A stretch of 64,000 nucleotides of DNA, from contig NZ_CM002917.1 of the NCBI RefSeq assembly GCF_000154705.2, forward strand, positions 4,181,319-4,245,318, written 5' to 3'. Below, one piece after another: positions 1 through 9,100 of the stretch. The stretch's first letter is position 1. Each line of letters starts with the position of its first letter. The stretch comes from Hoeflea phototrophica DFL-43 (lineage in GTDB: Bacteria; Pseudomonadota; Alphaproteobacteria; Rhizobiales; Rhizobiaceae). A program made the position numbers and the translations under genes. The notes below the pieces were generated by a model, which was not told the origin of the DNA, searched no databases, and saw only the letters and a program-made list of their open reading frames with translations.

Positions 1-606
1 GCGGCCTTGCTCGCCATCCTGATTGCAGGCCTGATGGTCCGTGCACGCCATTCCGCCGGCGATCCACCCACCAGACGAAGTCTGGCAATACTCTCCACAT
101 TTTCGGGAGCTGCGGGATCACTCACTTTGCTGGTCCCGCCGGTCGTCCTTGGCGCCGGCTGGTTTCTGATGCTCGGCGGCGGCGCGGGGCAACTCGCAGC
201 ACCTCTGGCAGCTATCATCACTGTCAATGCGCTGATGGCGCTGCCCTTTGTGATGCGGGTGCTCGAACCCGCCTATCAGACCGCCATGGCACGCAATGGC
301 CGGCTCTCGCTATCGCTCGGCATCACGGGTTTCAACCGGCTCCGGCACATTGATCTGCCGGCCATTCTGATGCCGCTGACCACCGGCTTTGCTTTCGCGC
401 TGGCGCTGTCACTGGGCGATCTCGGCGCAATCGCACTGTTTGGCAGCGATCGCATCATCACCCTGCCCTGGCTGCTCTATCAGAAACTCGGCAGTTACCG
501 GACCGATGACGCCGCGGGACTTGCGCTTTTGCTGGGCATTGCGACCATGGGGCTCATCTTGATGGCCGACAGATTAGGCAATCCCAGCAAGGAGGAGAGG
601 CGTTGA
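1..606 (+). CDS. thiP: Thiamine ABC transporter permease ThiP (C-terminal part)
   Basis: The reading frame is open from the first base, so this is the C-terminal ~200 residues of a protein that begins outside the window. It is an inner-membrane permease with several hydrophobic segments and an EAA-type cytoplasmic loop (about residues 95-118, SLSLGITGFNRLRHIDLP). In the known ThiBPQ system this subunit carries thiamine, TPP or TMP delivered by the periplasmic ThiB into the cytoplasm. The identification rests on the loop, the topology and the directly coupled ATPase gene thiQ, whose start overlaps the thiP stop. ThiB would be expected to the left. Another importer of the same class cannot be fully excluded. 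Confidence 0.85.
   Translation, partial: AALLAILIAGLMVRARHSAGDPPTRRSLAILSTFSGAAGSLTLLVPPVVLGAGWFLMLGGGAGQLAAPLAAIITVNALMALPFVMRVLEPAYQTAMARNGRLSLSLGITGFNRLRHIDLPAILMPLTTGFAFALALSLGDLGAIALFGSDRIITLPWLLYQKLGSYRTDDAAGLALLLGIATMGLILMADRLGNPSKEERR
589..606 (+). promoter_or_regulatory. Strong Shine-Dalgarno and TTGA stop/start overlap thiP-thiQ
   Basis: An AAGGAGGAGAGG tract directly precedes the overlap TTGA, where TTG starts thiQ and TGA stops thiP. This supports the unusual TTG start and translational coupling of the two subunits. Confidence 0.7.
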
Positions 607-1325
607 ACGCCCCCGCAATCACATTCGACGCGGTTTGCTTCGGCGTCGGGAATCTGAGCGCGGAGTTCTCCTTCAGCCGCGAGGCAGGCAGCGTCACCGC
701 CGTTCTGGGACCATCGGGCGCAGGCAAATCGACACTGCTCAATCTCGCCGCCGGCTTTTTGTCTCCGCGCAGCGGCGAGATCCGTCTCCACGGAAAACGG
801 GTCAATGAGCTTGCTCCGGCCGAACGCGGTGTTTCAATGGTGTTCCAGGACAACAACCTCTTCGCCCACCTCGACATCCGCACAAATATCGGCCTTGGCC
901 TCGATCCCGCCCTGCGGCTTGACGCTGCAGCTTGGTCACGTGTCGAGGCGGCTCTGGAGCGCGTTGACCTTGCCGGTTTTGGCAATCGCATGCCGGCGAC
1001 GCTTTCAGGCGGCGAACGCCAGCGTGTCGCGCTGGCCCGCGCCTTTGCCCGCCACCGGCCGCTGCTGCTTCTCGATGAGCCGTTTGATGGCCTCGGCCCC
1101 GGTTTGGCCGCCGACATGTTGTCCCTGATGCTCGATATCCGCACCGAAGTCGGCGCGACCGTGATCATGGTCACCCACGATCCCGATGAAGCCAGGACGG
1201 CGGCCCAGCAGGTGCTGTTCGTCTCGGGCGGACGGATCACTGCGGATGCGTCCATAGCCGGCTTTTTTGAACGCCGCGACTTGCCCGATCTCGAGAAATA
1301 TTTGGGCCGTTCCGCCACTTCTTGA
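603..1325 (+). CDS. thiQ: Thiamine ABC transporter ATP-binding protein ThiQ
   Basis: This 240-residue ABC ATPase energises thiamine import with ThiP. Walker A (GPSGAGKS, residues 36-43), the signature LSGGERQR, Walker B (LLLLDEP) and the switch His in MVTHDPDEA are all visible. The TTG start is chosen because it overlaps the thiP stop and has a strong Shine-Dalgarno. Length fits ThiQ, which is shorter than most importer ATPases because it lacks a C-terminal regulatory domain. Assignment to thiamine depends on the pairing with the ThiP-like permease. Confidence 0.88.
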   Translation: MNAPAITFDAVCFGVGNLSAEFSFSREAGSVTAVLGPSGAGKSTLLNLAAGFLSPRSGEIRLHGKRVNELAPAERGVSMVFQDNNLFAHLDIRTNIGLGLDPALRLDAAAWSRVEAALERVDLAGFGNRMPATLSGGERQRVALARAFARHRPLLLLDEPFDGLGPGLAADMLSLMLDIRTEVGATVIMVTHDPDEARTAAQQVLFVSGGRITADASIAGFFERRDLPDLEKYLGRSATS

Positions 1326-1348
1326 GCCCGCGCCACATTTTGGTCGTG

Positions 1349-1372
1349 ACTGCTTGCCACTGGAGAAGCAGT
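1349..1372 (+). terminator. Hairpin after thiQ, possible terminator
   Basis: A perfect 7-bp inverted repeat (ACTGCTT / AAGCAGT, 10-base loop) lies 24 bases after the thiQ stop. The following sequence is only mildly T/A-rich, so this is a weak terminator candidate. Confidence 0.3.
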
Positions 1373-1465
1373 GTAAAGTAATATAAACCCGTCACTTCCG
1401 CTCCGGCCGCCGATGCTCCCAAGCCTCCGTTCCGGCAAGATTGAAACCGAACGCAGACACGGACA

Positions 1466-2977
1466 ATGGCCAAGACTGCAGCGTCCAATTTGATCTTGAT
1501 CGGCGCACCCAAACGCGCAAGCCTTAGATCGGCAGCCTTTTTCGGCACGGCTTTGTTGCTTGCCGGTTGCCAGAACCTTGGCGTGGATTTCTACGAGCCG
1601 AATCTGCGGCCATCGAACGTACCGCAGACGGCGGAAAGCGCAGGCGCGTCCGACCCGCGCACACGGATCGGCGCCAATGAGCATCCCCGGATCATCGCAA
1701 GCTATGGCGGCGAATATCGTGACGCCAAGACCGAACGTCTGGTGGCACGCATTGTCGGCGCGTTGACACTGGTTTCAGAAAACCCGCAGCAGGCCTACCG
1801 CATCACCGTGCTCAATTCGCCCGCTGTCAACGCTTTTGCGCTGCCCGGCGGATATCTTTATGTGACCCGCGGACTGCTCGCCCTTGCCAATGACGCATCG
1901 GAAGTGGCTGCGGTTCTCTCCCATGAAATGGCCCATGTCACCGCCAACCACGGACTTGAGCGCCAGCGCCGCGAACAGGAAGTCGAGCTCGCCGGCCAGG
2001 TCGCTGAAGAGCTGTTTTCCAATTCCATCGCCGGACGGCAGGTGCTCGCCCGCGGCAAGCTTTCACTCGCCGCCTTTTCGCGCAACCAGGAACTCCAGGC
2101 TGATGTCATCGGTGTGAGAATGCTCGGAGAGGCAGGTTACGACCCCTTCGCCGCCGCCCGGTTCCTCGAATCGATGGACGCGAATCAACGCTTCAATTCT
2201 GTCGATCCGGACACCGACACCAACCTGGATTTTCTTGCAAGCCATCCCAATGCCCCTCAGCGCATGCAGCTTGCCAAGAACCATGCGCGCGCCTTCGGTC
2301 CTGAAGGCGTCGGAGATCGCGGGCGCGACTACTATCTTCAGGGCATTGACGGCCTGTTGTTCGGGGACAGCCCGAATGAAGGCTATGTCCGCGGCACAGA
2401 GTTCCTTCATCCCGTGCTTGGGGTCCGCTTCTCGGTGCCCAACGGCTTCAGGATCGACAACAAGGCGGACGCCGTGCTGGCCACCGGACCTAGGGATCTA
2501 GCCGTCCGCTTTGATGGCGTGACAGACAAGAACCGGCAGGCTCTGTCCAAATACATCGCCAGCGGATGGGTGACCGGGCTGGACGAAAGCTCCATCCGCC
2601 AAACACGCATCAGCGGTTTGCCGGCAGCCACGGCACGCGCCAGCGCAGACAAATGGGATTTTGATATCACCGTGATCCGGTTCGAAGACCGGATTTATCG
2701 CTTCCTGACAGCGGCACCTCGCGGCAGCAGCGATCTGGAACCCACCGCCTCCGCAATAAGATCAGGCTTTCGTGTGCTGTCGGACCGTGAAATCCAGGCA
2801 CTCGAACCCTTGCGGATTCGAATCGTCACGGTGGCTCAGGGCGATACAGTCGCATCCCTGGCCGCACGCATGCGCGGTGTCGAACGCAAGATGGACCTGT
2901 TTAGACTTCTGAACGCGATTGCACCCGGCGCCTCGCTGAGGGCCGGGCAGAAGGTCAAGATTGTCTCTGACAGATAG
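1466..2977 (+). CDS. M48 family zinc metalloprotease, lipoprotein
   Basis: This 503-residue protein has an N-terminal signal ending in a lipobox (LLAGC, Cys35), so it should be anchored on the periplasmic side of a membrane. The M48 active site HEMAH is at 153-157 and the third zinc ligand is probably Glu209 in NQELQAD. The last ~55 residues resemble a LysM repeat (VAQGDTVASLAARM ... LRAGQKVKIV), which would bind peptidoglycan. The family includes BepA/YfgC-like proteases that clear misassembled envelope proteins. The role here is inferred. It stands alone and converges on rpoH2. The Shine-Dalgarno is weak. Confidence 0.85.
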   Translation: MAKTAASNLILIGAPKRASLRSAAFFGTALLLAGCQNLGVDFYEPNLRPSNVPQTAESAGASDPRTRIGANEHPRIIASYGGEYRDAKTERLVARIVGALTLVSENPQQAYRITVLNSPAVNAFALPGGYLYVTRGLLALANDASEVAAVLSHEMAHVTANHGLERQRREQEVELAGQVAEELFSNSIAGRQVLARGKLSLAAFSRNQELQADVIGVRMLGEAGYDPFAAARFLESMDANQRFNSVDPDTDTNLDFLASHPNAPQRMQLAKNHARAFGPEGVGDRGRDYYLQGIDGLLFGDSPNEGYVRGTEFLHPVLGVRFSVPNGFRIDNKADAVLATGPRDLAVRFDGVTDKNRQALSKYIASGWVTGLDESSIRQTRISGLPAATARASADKWDFDITVIRFEDRIYRFLTAAPRGSSDLEPTASAIRSGFRVLSDREIQALEPLRIRIVTVAQGDTVASLAARMRGVERKMDLFRLLNAIAPGASLRAGQKVKIVSDR

Positions 2978-3016
2978 GCAGGGCCTCTCTTCGGAGAAAC
3001 CTGGAGACCAGACCCC

Positions 3017-3042
3017 TAAGCGAGGCAGCCCCGCTCGGCTTA
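3017..3042. terminator. Inverted repeat between convergent M48 protease and rpoH2 genes
   Basis: TAAGC-GAG and CTC-(G)-GCTTA form an imperfect stem that includes the rpoH2 stop codon. It could end transcription in both directions. There is no long T-run, so support is modest. Confidence 0.3.
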
Positions 3043-3903
3043 AAGGCTGGCGATTTCCGGCGTTTCACTGGAAAGCACTGCGCGAAGCTTTTCCAGAGCG
3101 CGGTTTTCGATCTGGCGGACCCTTTCCTTGGAAATTCCAAGCGTGGCTCCGAGCGCCTCGAGCGTCGCGCCTTCCTCTGCCAGCCGCCGCTTGCGGATAA
3201 TCAGAAGCTCGCGGGGATTGAGCGTGTTGAGCGCATCTCCCAGCCAGGTATTGCGCCGCTCCTCGTCAATGATTGTCGAAACCTGTTCATCTGGAAGCGG
3301 TTCGTCGCTCTTGAGGAAGTCCATACGGTCGGACGATGCTCCGGACTCGCCATCCGACATCGGCGCGTTGAGGGACGAATCGGGGCCGGATAGCCGCGCA
3401 TCCATAACCGCGACATCCTTGACGTGGACGCCCAGCGAATCTGCAATCTGAATGTGAATGGCGGAGTCGGTCAGGGTCGGATCATCCTGCGCCAGCCGCG
3501 CGCGCAAGCGTCTGAGATTGAAGAAAAGAGCTTTTTGGGCAGAGCTGGTTCCGCCCCGGACAATGGACCAGTTGCGAAGAATGTAGTCCTGTATCGATGC
3601 ACGAATCCACCAGGTTGCGTAGGTGGAAAAGCGAACCTCGCGCTCAGGGTCGAAACGTGCAGCCGCCTCAAGCAGCCCGACGTGCCCTTCCTGGACCAGA
3701 TCACCCATCGGCAAACCGAAATTTCGGAATTTCGCGGCCATGGAAATCACCAGGCGCATATGTGCCATAGTAATCTTGTGAAGAGCGTCCTGGTCCTTGT
3801 TGTTCTTCCAGGCGACTGCGAGATCATGTTCCTCGTCACGCTCCAGATAGGGCGCAGCCATCGCCGCACGGACCATTTGCCTGTTAGCCAAAGTCGCTGT
3901 CAT
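3040..3903 (-). CDS. rpoH2: RNA polymerase heat-shock sigma factor RpoH (RpoH2 type)
   Basis: This 287-residue sigma-32 factor directs RNA polymerase to heat-shock and oxidative-stress promoters. Region 2 is clear (GHVGLLEAAARFDPE, FSTYATWWIRASIQDY), the RpoH box appears as QKALFFNLR, and region 4 carries the HTH (LGATLGISKERVRQIENRALEKL). The ATG at 3903 is preferred over an upstream start because AGGAG precedes it and MTATLANRQ matches the usual N-terminus. Rhizobia usually have two RpoH paralogues. The 287-residue length and the carD-fdxA neighbourhood match RpoH2 rather than the ~300-residue RpoH1. Confidence 0.88.
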   Translation of the reverse strand: MTATLANRQMVRAAMAAPYLERDEEHDLAVAWKNNKDQDALHKITMAHMRLVISMAAKFRNFGLPMGDLVQEGHVGLLEAAARFDPEREVRFSTYATWWIRASIQDYILRNWSIVRGGTSSAQKALFFNLRRLRARLAQDDPTLTDSAIHIQIADSLGVHVKDVAVMDARLSGPDSSLNAPMSDGESGASSDRMDFLKSDEPLPDEQVSTIIDEERRNTWLGDALNTLNPRELLIIRKRRLAEEGATLEALGATLGISKERVRQIENRALEKLRAVLSSETPEIASL

Positions 3904-3963
3904 GACACGCTCCTGTTCCAACTTGCTTCTGGTACAGTTACGCCGAAGAGCGGAATTCGGATC

Positions 3964-3989
3964 ATCACAGCAGATGACATATCTGTGAT
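3964..3989. promoter_or_regulatory. Dyad upstream of rpoH2
   Basis: ATCACAG (3964-3970) is repeated inverted as CTGTGAT (3983-3989), and a nested CAGAT/ATCTG pair lies between. It sits 60-85 bases upstream of the rpoH2 start and could be an operator. No regulator is identified. Confidence 0.3.
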
Positions 3990-4137
3990 CGCAGCACCTT
4001 CCGAGCGCCACATCTCATTCGAGAACCAGGTTTTTCCGGAAAGGAGATGTCTTTCCCGAACCGGGTTTCGGGCCATTCCCCTTGAGGTAGCGTATCAGAA
4101 ACAGCAGGTTCGGAATGCGCAAAATACAGATACAAAA

Positions 4138-4166
4138 AGGCCCGGGCGCGCCATGCGTCCGGGCCT
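4138..4166 (-). terminator. Rho-independent terminator of carD
   Basis: On the minus strand, AGGCCCGG pairs with CCGGGCCT around a 13-base loop, followed by TTTTT. It begins 27 bases after the carD stop. Confidence 0.8.
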
Positions 4167-4192
4167 CAAATGTCAATCAAATCGAGATTTGA

Positions 4193-4762
4193 TTACGCAG
4201 CTTCTTCCTGCGCGCCGTCCTCATCAGCGGCCTTGCCGCGCTTCGGACCCTTGTTCAGGTTGGTTTCAATCAACCGAACGGCTTCTGTGTCCGACATCTT
4301 GTTGACTGCGGCCAGTTCACGCGCCATGCGGTCGAGTGCGGCTTCATAAAGCTGCCGCTCAGAATAGGACTGCTCCGGCTGATTTTCTGCGCGGTAAAGG
4401 TCGCGTACCACTTCAGCAATCGAGATCAGGTCGCCGGAATTGATTTTCGCATCATATTCCTGCGCACGGCGCGACCACATGGTGCGCTTGACGCGGGCAC
4501 GGCCCTGAACGACCTTGAGAGCGCGCTCGACAAAATCAGTCTCGGAAAGCTTGCGCATACCAATGGTCGAGGCCTTGGCGACCGGAACCTTGAGGCGCAT
4601 CTTGTCTTTTTCAAAGTCAATCACGAACAATTCGAGCTTGTGGCCAGCCACTTCCTGCTCTTCGATGGCAACGATCTGGCCAACGCCATGCGCTGGATAA
4701 ACGATCGATTCACCGGTCTTGAAACCCTGTCTCGTCGATGATTTTTTTTGCTGGGTTGTCAT
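4193..4762 (-). CDS. carD: CarD/CdnL family transcriptional regulator
   Basis: This 189-residue protein has an N-terminal RNA-polymerase interaction domain (FKTGESIVYPAHGVGQIV, residues ~15-32) followed by a helical, basic DNA-contact domain. CarD/CdnL proteins bind the RNA polymerase beta subunit and stabilise open complexes, mainly at rRNA and growth-related promoters. The C-terminus is acidic (DEDGAQEEAA). It is transcribed toward rpoH2 but is separated from it by its own terminator, so it is probably monocistronic. Confidence 0.9.
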   Translation of the reverse strand: MTTQQKKSSTRQGFKTGESIVYPAHGVGQIVAIEEQEVAGHKLELFVIDFEKDKMRLKVPVAKASTIGMRKLSETDFVERALKVVQGRARVKRTMWSRRAQEYDAKINSGDLISIAEVVRDLYRAENQPEQSYSERQLYEAALDRMARELAAVNKMSDTEAVRLIETNLNKGPKRGKAADEDGAQEEAA

Positions 4763-5185
4763 GCGTGTTCATTACTCCCTGTTACGGAAACGGACACTGG
4801 GAGCCGGGCAGGGGTTGTCCGGACAGGTCCTGAGTGCGCCCAGGAGCGCACCACACCAACAAAGCCGAGCCGAAAGTGAAACCTGCAGGTCAACAAAGAG
4901 ACAAACGTCGAGAGGCTGATGCCGTTCCGGCAGCTACAGCGCTGCAGGAATATGGTCGCCGCGCGAAGGACGTTTGCTTTCGTTTTTTTTGCTTCTTGTT
5001 TCGCCCTGACGGCGCCTCGAAAATGTCAGCAAGAAAGACACTATCACAAAATATCGCATAAATCAATGATTTGCGAGTTCACGTCATTCGTACGCAAACA
5101 GGCTCGTCAAGCTATGATCATCCACACCGCAACGCAGCGGATCGGATTGTTGCAATGCAAAGAAATCGCAGCGCTTTGAACGCGA
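4763..5185. other. Intergenic region carD-fdxA
   Basis: No convincing gene is seen in these 423 bases. The part near 4975-5060 is unusually A/T-rich and includes an eight-T run, which suits a carD promoter or leader. The end near fdxA carries the TTGCAATGCAA palindrome listed separately. Confidence 0.5.
5150..5160. promoter_or_regulatory. TTGCA-N-TGCAA palindrome, copy 1
   Basis: TTGCAATGCAA is an 11-base palindrome. Near-identical sites lie upstream of phaR (12338) and pyc (19433). This copy lies just downstream of fdxA and far upstream of carD, so its target is unclear. Confidence 0.4.
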
Positions 5186-5524
5186 TCAATCGCCTTCGCC
5201 AGGCTCGGCGGAGAAGTACTTCTCGAATTTGCCTTCCGTGCCGTCAAAGTCCTTGGCGTCGTCCGGTGCATCGCGTTTGACCGTGATATTGGGCCACTTG
5301 TCGGCATACTCGGTGTTGACCACGAGCCACTTCTCCATGCCGGGCTCGGTGTCGGGTTTGATCGCCTCGGCTGGACATTCCGGTTCGCACACGCCGCAAT
5401 CGATGCATTCATCAGGATGAATGACCAGCATGTTCTCACCTTCGTAGAAGCAGTCGACGGGGCAAACTTCAACGCAATCCATGTATTTGCAACGGATGCA
5501 ATTGTCGGTCACCACATAAGTCAT
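5186..5524 (-). CDS. fdxA: Seven-iron ferredoxin FdxA
   Basis: This 112-residue electron carrier holds a [3Fe-4S] and a [4Fe-4S] cluster. The N-terminus carries [18 protein letters not shown] and then [12 protein letters not shown], the pattern of Azotobacter-type 7Fe ferredoxins. The ATG at 5524 (MTYVV) is chosen over an upstream in-frame start because AGGAG stands 7 bases before it and the family begins this way. The acidic C-terminal extension is also typical. The electron partner is not evident. It lies between the S4 protein and carD, as in other rhizobia. Confidence 0.92.
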   Translation of the reverse strand: MTYVVTDNCIRCKYMDCVEVCPVDCFYEGENMLVIHPDECIDCGVCEPECPAEAIKPDTEPGMEKWLVVNTEYADKWPNITVKRDAPDDAKDFDGTEGKFEKYFSAEPGEGD

Positions 5525-5755
5525 CTCAGTCTCCTGCGTGTGGATGCGATCCACGTGTCAATGATGCTGCAAACTCTGAACAATCACTGTTTATTCGGGC
5601 TTGCCCACGCTGCTCAAGGAAAAATATTCCAAAGCCATGAACACACGTCAACTTCGGCGGTCAGGTAACGGCTTTGAGCCTGCTTTGCAAGATCTCAGGC
5701 GCGCCGCGCGCAAAGGTCGCTGCGAAAGGCGGACCTCGATTCTGGCAGTCTGCGC

Positions 5756-6148
5756 TCAATCATCAGTTTCGGGATTGCGGAACATGTCGATCTTGCGGCG
5801 GTCGCGCTTGGTGGGACGGCCAGCGCCGGGTTCACGCTCAGCCGCTTTCAACACCACCATCTTGTCAACTGCCGCAGGCTTCGGGGTTAAATCCTCATAA
5901 AGCAATTGTGCCTCTGGCGCGGGGCCGCGCCTGTGCCCGCATCCAGCGATGCGGAGGACCAGGATTTTACGCTCCAGCGAAATCGTCAGAACGTCATCGG
6001 GTTTGACCGCAAAACTCGGTTGGTCGATCTTGTCGCCATTGACCCGCACCTTGCCGCCCGCAACAAATTTGGCTGCGAGCGTCCGCGATTTGATCACGCG
6101 CGCGAAAAACAGCCATTTGTCGATCCGCTGTCGTGCCGCCTGATCCAT
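5756..6148 (-). CDS. S4 domain RNA-binding protein (Hsp15/HslR family)
   Basis: This 130-residue basic protein starts with an S4 RNA-binding domain (RIDKWLFFARVIKSRTLAAKFV, residues ~8-29, then VRVNGDKIDQPSFAVKPDDVL). In the Hsp15 family the protein recycles stalled 50S subunits that carry peptidyl-tRNA after heat shock. It follows the helicase gene by 11 bases and is almost surely co-transcribed, pointing to an RNA or ribosome maintenance role. The basic tail (RPTKRDRRKID) is usual. Confidence 0.85.
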   Translation of the reverse strand: MDQAARQRIDKWLFFARVIKSRTLAAKFVAGGKVRVNGDKIDQPSFAVKPDDVLTISLERKILVLRIAGCGHRRGPAPEAQLLYEDLTPKPAAVDKMVVLKAAEREPGAGRPTKRDRRKIDMFRNPETDD

Positions 6149-6159
6149 GGGCCCTGGAA

Positions 6160-9100
6160 CTATTTTTTAAGTTGGTCGCGCAAAGCCGCGAGCGCCGCGA
6201 AGGGTGAATCCGGATCGATCGGCTTTTCCTTGCGCGTCGGACGTTCGTTGTTTCGTGGACCGCGATTGCCGTCGCCGCCCTTTCCGAAACCACCCTTGCC
6301 ACCACCAGGTTTCCCGCCCCCTGGCTTGCCACCATGCCGGGCCGGCTTGCCCCGGTTGCCTTTGGGCCGGCCCTCACCATCACCTTCGCCACCATGGCGT
6401 CGGCCGCCATCACGGCGTCCAGCTCCATCGCCCGCGCCGCGCTGGCCATCAGAGCGCCCACCGGGCCGCCACAGCAACACCGGTCGGGGCGCTTCCGCCT
6501 CTTCGCCAGCCACTTCACCGGACGCATCGGCGACAGAAGCCGGTGCAGGTTCTTGCGCAGCCGGGATTTCCCCGCCGGCAGCGCCCGCACCAGCATCGGC
6601 AGCCGCATCCGGTTGGGTTTCCGCCTGCCTATCAGGATTGACCTCCGCAGCCACAGCTTCGGCTTCAGCAGCTTCGCCCTCAGCCGGTGCAGATGTGGCA
6701 CCCTCAGCGGCAGCGACCTCTGTCCCTGCCCCGTCGCTGCCATTCTCGGCAGGCTCAGGTTTCTTCAGTGGCCGGTCGGCCGCAGTGCGAGAGGCCACAA
6801 CCTCGACCACGGGCCCGGCTTCTTTTTCATCCGTGGAGCCCGCTTGCGCAGCTTCCAGCGCGGCAAGATGAGCCTGCGCGTCTTCCGCCGGCACCGGGTC
6901 GGCGCGGTAACCCAGACCCTTGAGGATTTCTTCGATATCGTCCTGAGTCGCGCCGAGGATCGACAGCATTCCGGTGGTGGTGATGAAACGGCGGCCGTCA
7001 TAGGCGGCTTCCGGACGCGCGCCCTGCGTGCCTGGTTTCCATTGCAGCGCTGGCCGGATCAGGTCTGCCAGCCGTTCGAGAATGTCAATACGGACTGCGC
7101 GTTTGCCCAGAAAGCGGAAACCGGCAAGCCGGTAGAACTCACGATCAATCGCCGTGTCGGTTGCCACCGAGGTGCGCCCAGCTGCCAGAAGCGGCGTCAC
7201 ATCACCGTATCCCGGCCTGGTGAACCCGTCATTGGCGAGCGCCCACAGCAGTGTCACAAGCTCCGCAGGCGCAGGCTTGAGCAGCGCCGGCATAAAGATG
7301 TGATAGGCGCCGAAGCGAATGCCGTATTTGCGCAGGCTGGCCCGTGCCGTCTGGTCGAGCTCCTTGATCATGTCAGCGACGTCGCGCCGGAACAGAACAC
7401 CGAGGCTTTCTGCCAGCCGGAACGCAAGACCGCGCGCCAGGCCGTCGAGATCCTCGGCCCGCGCAAGATCGTCGAGCGGCTTGAGCACCATGGCAATGTG
7501 GTGATTGACGAAGCGGTCGATGCGGGCTGCGACGAGATCGCGCGCGCTGCCTGTCAATTGCTCGTCGGCAAGAAGGATCGAGCGCGGCTTGAGAATATGA
7601 TCCCCGGCCACAAGCTTGGCTACCGGATCGCCGAGCCAACGCACGGTGCCATCCGCACCGATGGCAAAATCGGAATTGCCCGAAGCATGCAGCCGTGCGG
7701 CCCTTGCCTCGAATTCCAGCGCCAGCGCCTTCAAAGCGGCGGCGGTGATCGCCTTCGCATCAGGCCCTTCGGCAGAGCTATCGGCCATGAACCGGAAACC
7801 CGCCAATTGTCCGACATGGTGACCTTCAACAAAGACATCACCGTTTACACTAATTTCAGCTTCGAGCATCGCGTTCTCTCTCAGGCGCCTCATGAGCACA
7901 GATGTCCTGCGGTCAACGAAGCGTTTCGTCAACCTTTCATGCAGCGCATCTGACAATCGATCTTCGATTTCGCGCGTCTTTTCCTGCCAGTGTGTCGGAT
8001 CGGCAAGCCATTGCGGCCTGTTCGAGACATATGTCCAGGTTCTAATTTGCGAAATTCGTGCCGACAAAGTGTCGATTTCTCCATCCGTGGAGTCGGTCCG
8101 GCGCACCTGTTCAGCAAGAAAATCCTCATTGACCGCACCGCGCCGGACCAGATCGCCATAGATCGTGGCGATCAGGTCGGCATGCTGCGCCGGTGCAATG
8201 CGGCGGTAGTCAGGCAAGGCGCAGACGTCCCACAGCGTGGCAACGTTTTGAGGCGTGCTCGCCAGATCCCGCACCTCGAAATCATTGACCAGGTGCTCGA
8301 GCGCGCGCTGATCGACCGCTGGCAAGGCACGGGTCAGGCCCTGGATCGCAGGCACTTGCTCGAGACTTCCCTGCAACGCCTTGAGCGACGAGAAATCGAG
8401 CTGCTTGGACCGCCACTGCAGAATCTTGACCGGTTCGAACACATGGCTTTCCAGCCGATGGACCAGATCGTCATGCAGGGGCGACACCTGTCCGGTAACG
8501 CCAAATGTCCCGTCACGCAGATGCCTGCCCGCGCGGCCCGCAATCTGGCCGAATTCAGATGCCGTCAGCTGCCTGTAGGAATGACCGTCGAATTTTCGTT
8601 CCTGGGCAAAGGCCACATGGTCAACATCGAGATTGAGCCCCATGCCGATGGCATCGGTTGCCACCAGATAGTCGACATCACCGTTCTGATAGAGCTCGAC
8701 CTGGGCGTTGCGGGTGCGCGGGCTTAGTGCACCCAGCACAACGGCCGCACCGCCGCGCTGACGCCTTACCAGTTCGGCAATGGCATAGACCTCGTCTGCC
8801 GAGAACGCCACGATGGCCGAACGCCGCGGCAGCCGGGTGATTTTTTTCGATCCGGCATAATGCAGTTCCGAGAGCCGGGGCCGCTCGATGACGGTGATTC
8901 CGGGCAGAAGCTGCTCAAGAATGCCGCGTACCGTCAACGAGCCCAGAAGCAGTGTTTCCTCGCGTCCGCGCAAAGACAGGATCCGGTCGGTGAACACATG
9001 CCCGCGCTCAAGGTCGCCGGCGATCTGCACCTCGTCTATGGCAACAAAGGCCGCATCAGTCCGTTGCGGCATCGCTTCGACGGTGCAAACCGCGTAGCGC

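Noticed and set aside
1..606. TPP riboswitch for the thiamine transporter
   Set aside because: It would lie before thiB, which is outside the window; nothing like a TPP aptamer is in the visible part.
554..1684. A 376-codon open frame on the minus strand
   Set aside because: It overlaps thiQ and the start of the M48 gene in antisense and has low-complexity Ser/Arg composition.
3904..4137. RpoE2/EcfG-type promoter of rpoH2
   Set aside because: Known for S. meliloti rpoH2, but no GGAAC-N16/17-GTT match with proper spacing was found upstream.
3424..4305. A 293-codon open frame on the plus strand
   Set aside because: It runs antisense through rpoH2, the carD terminator and the carD end, so it cannot be a gene alongside them.
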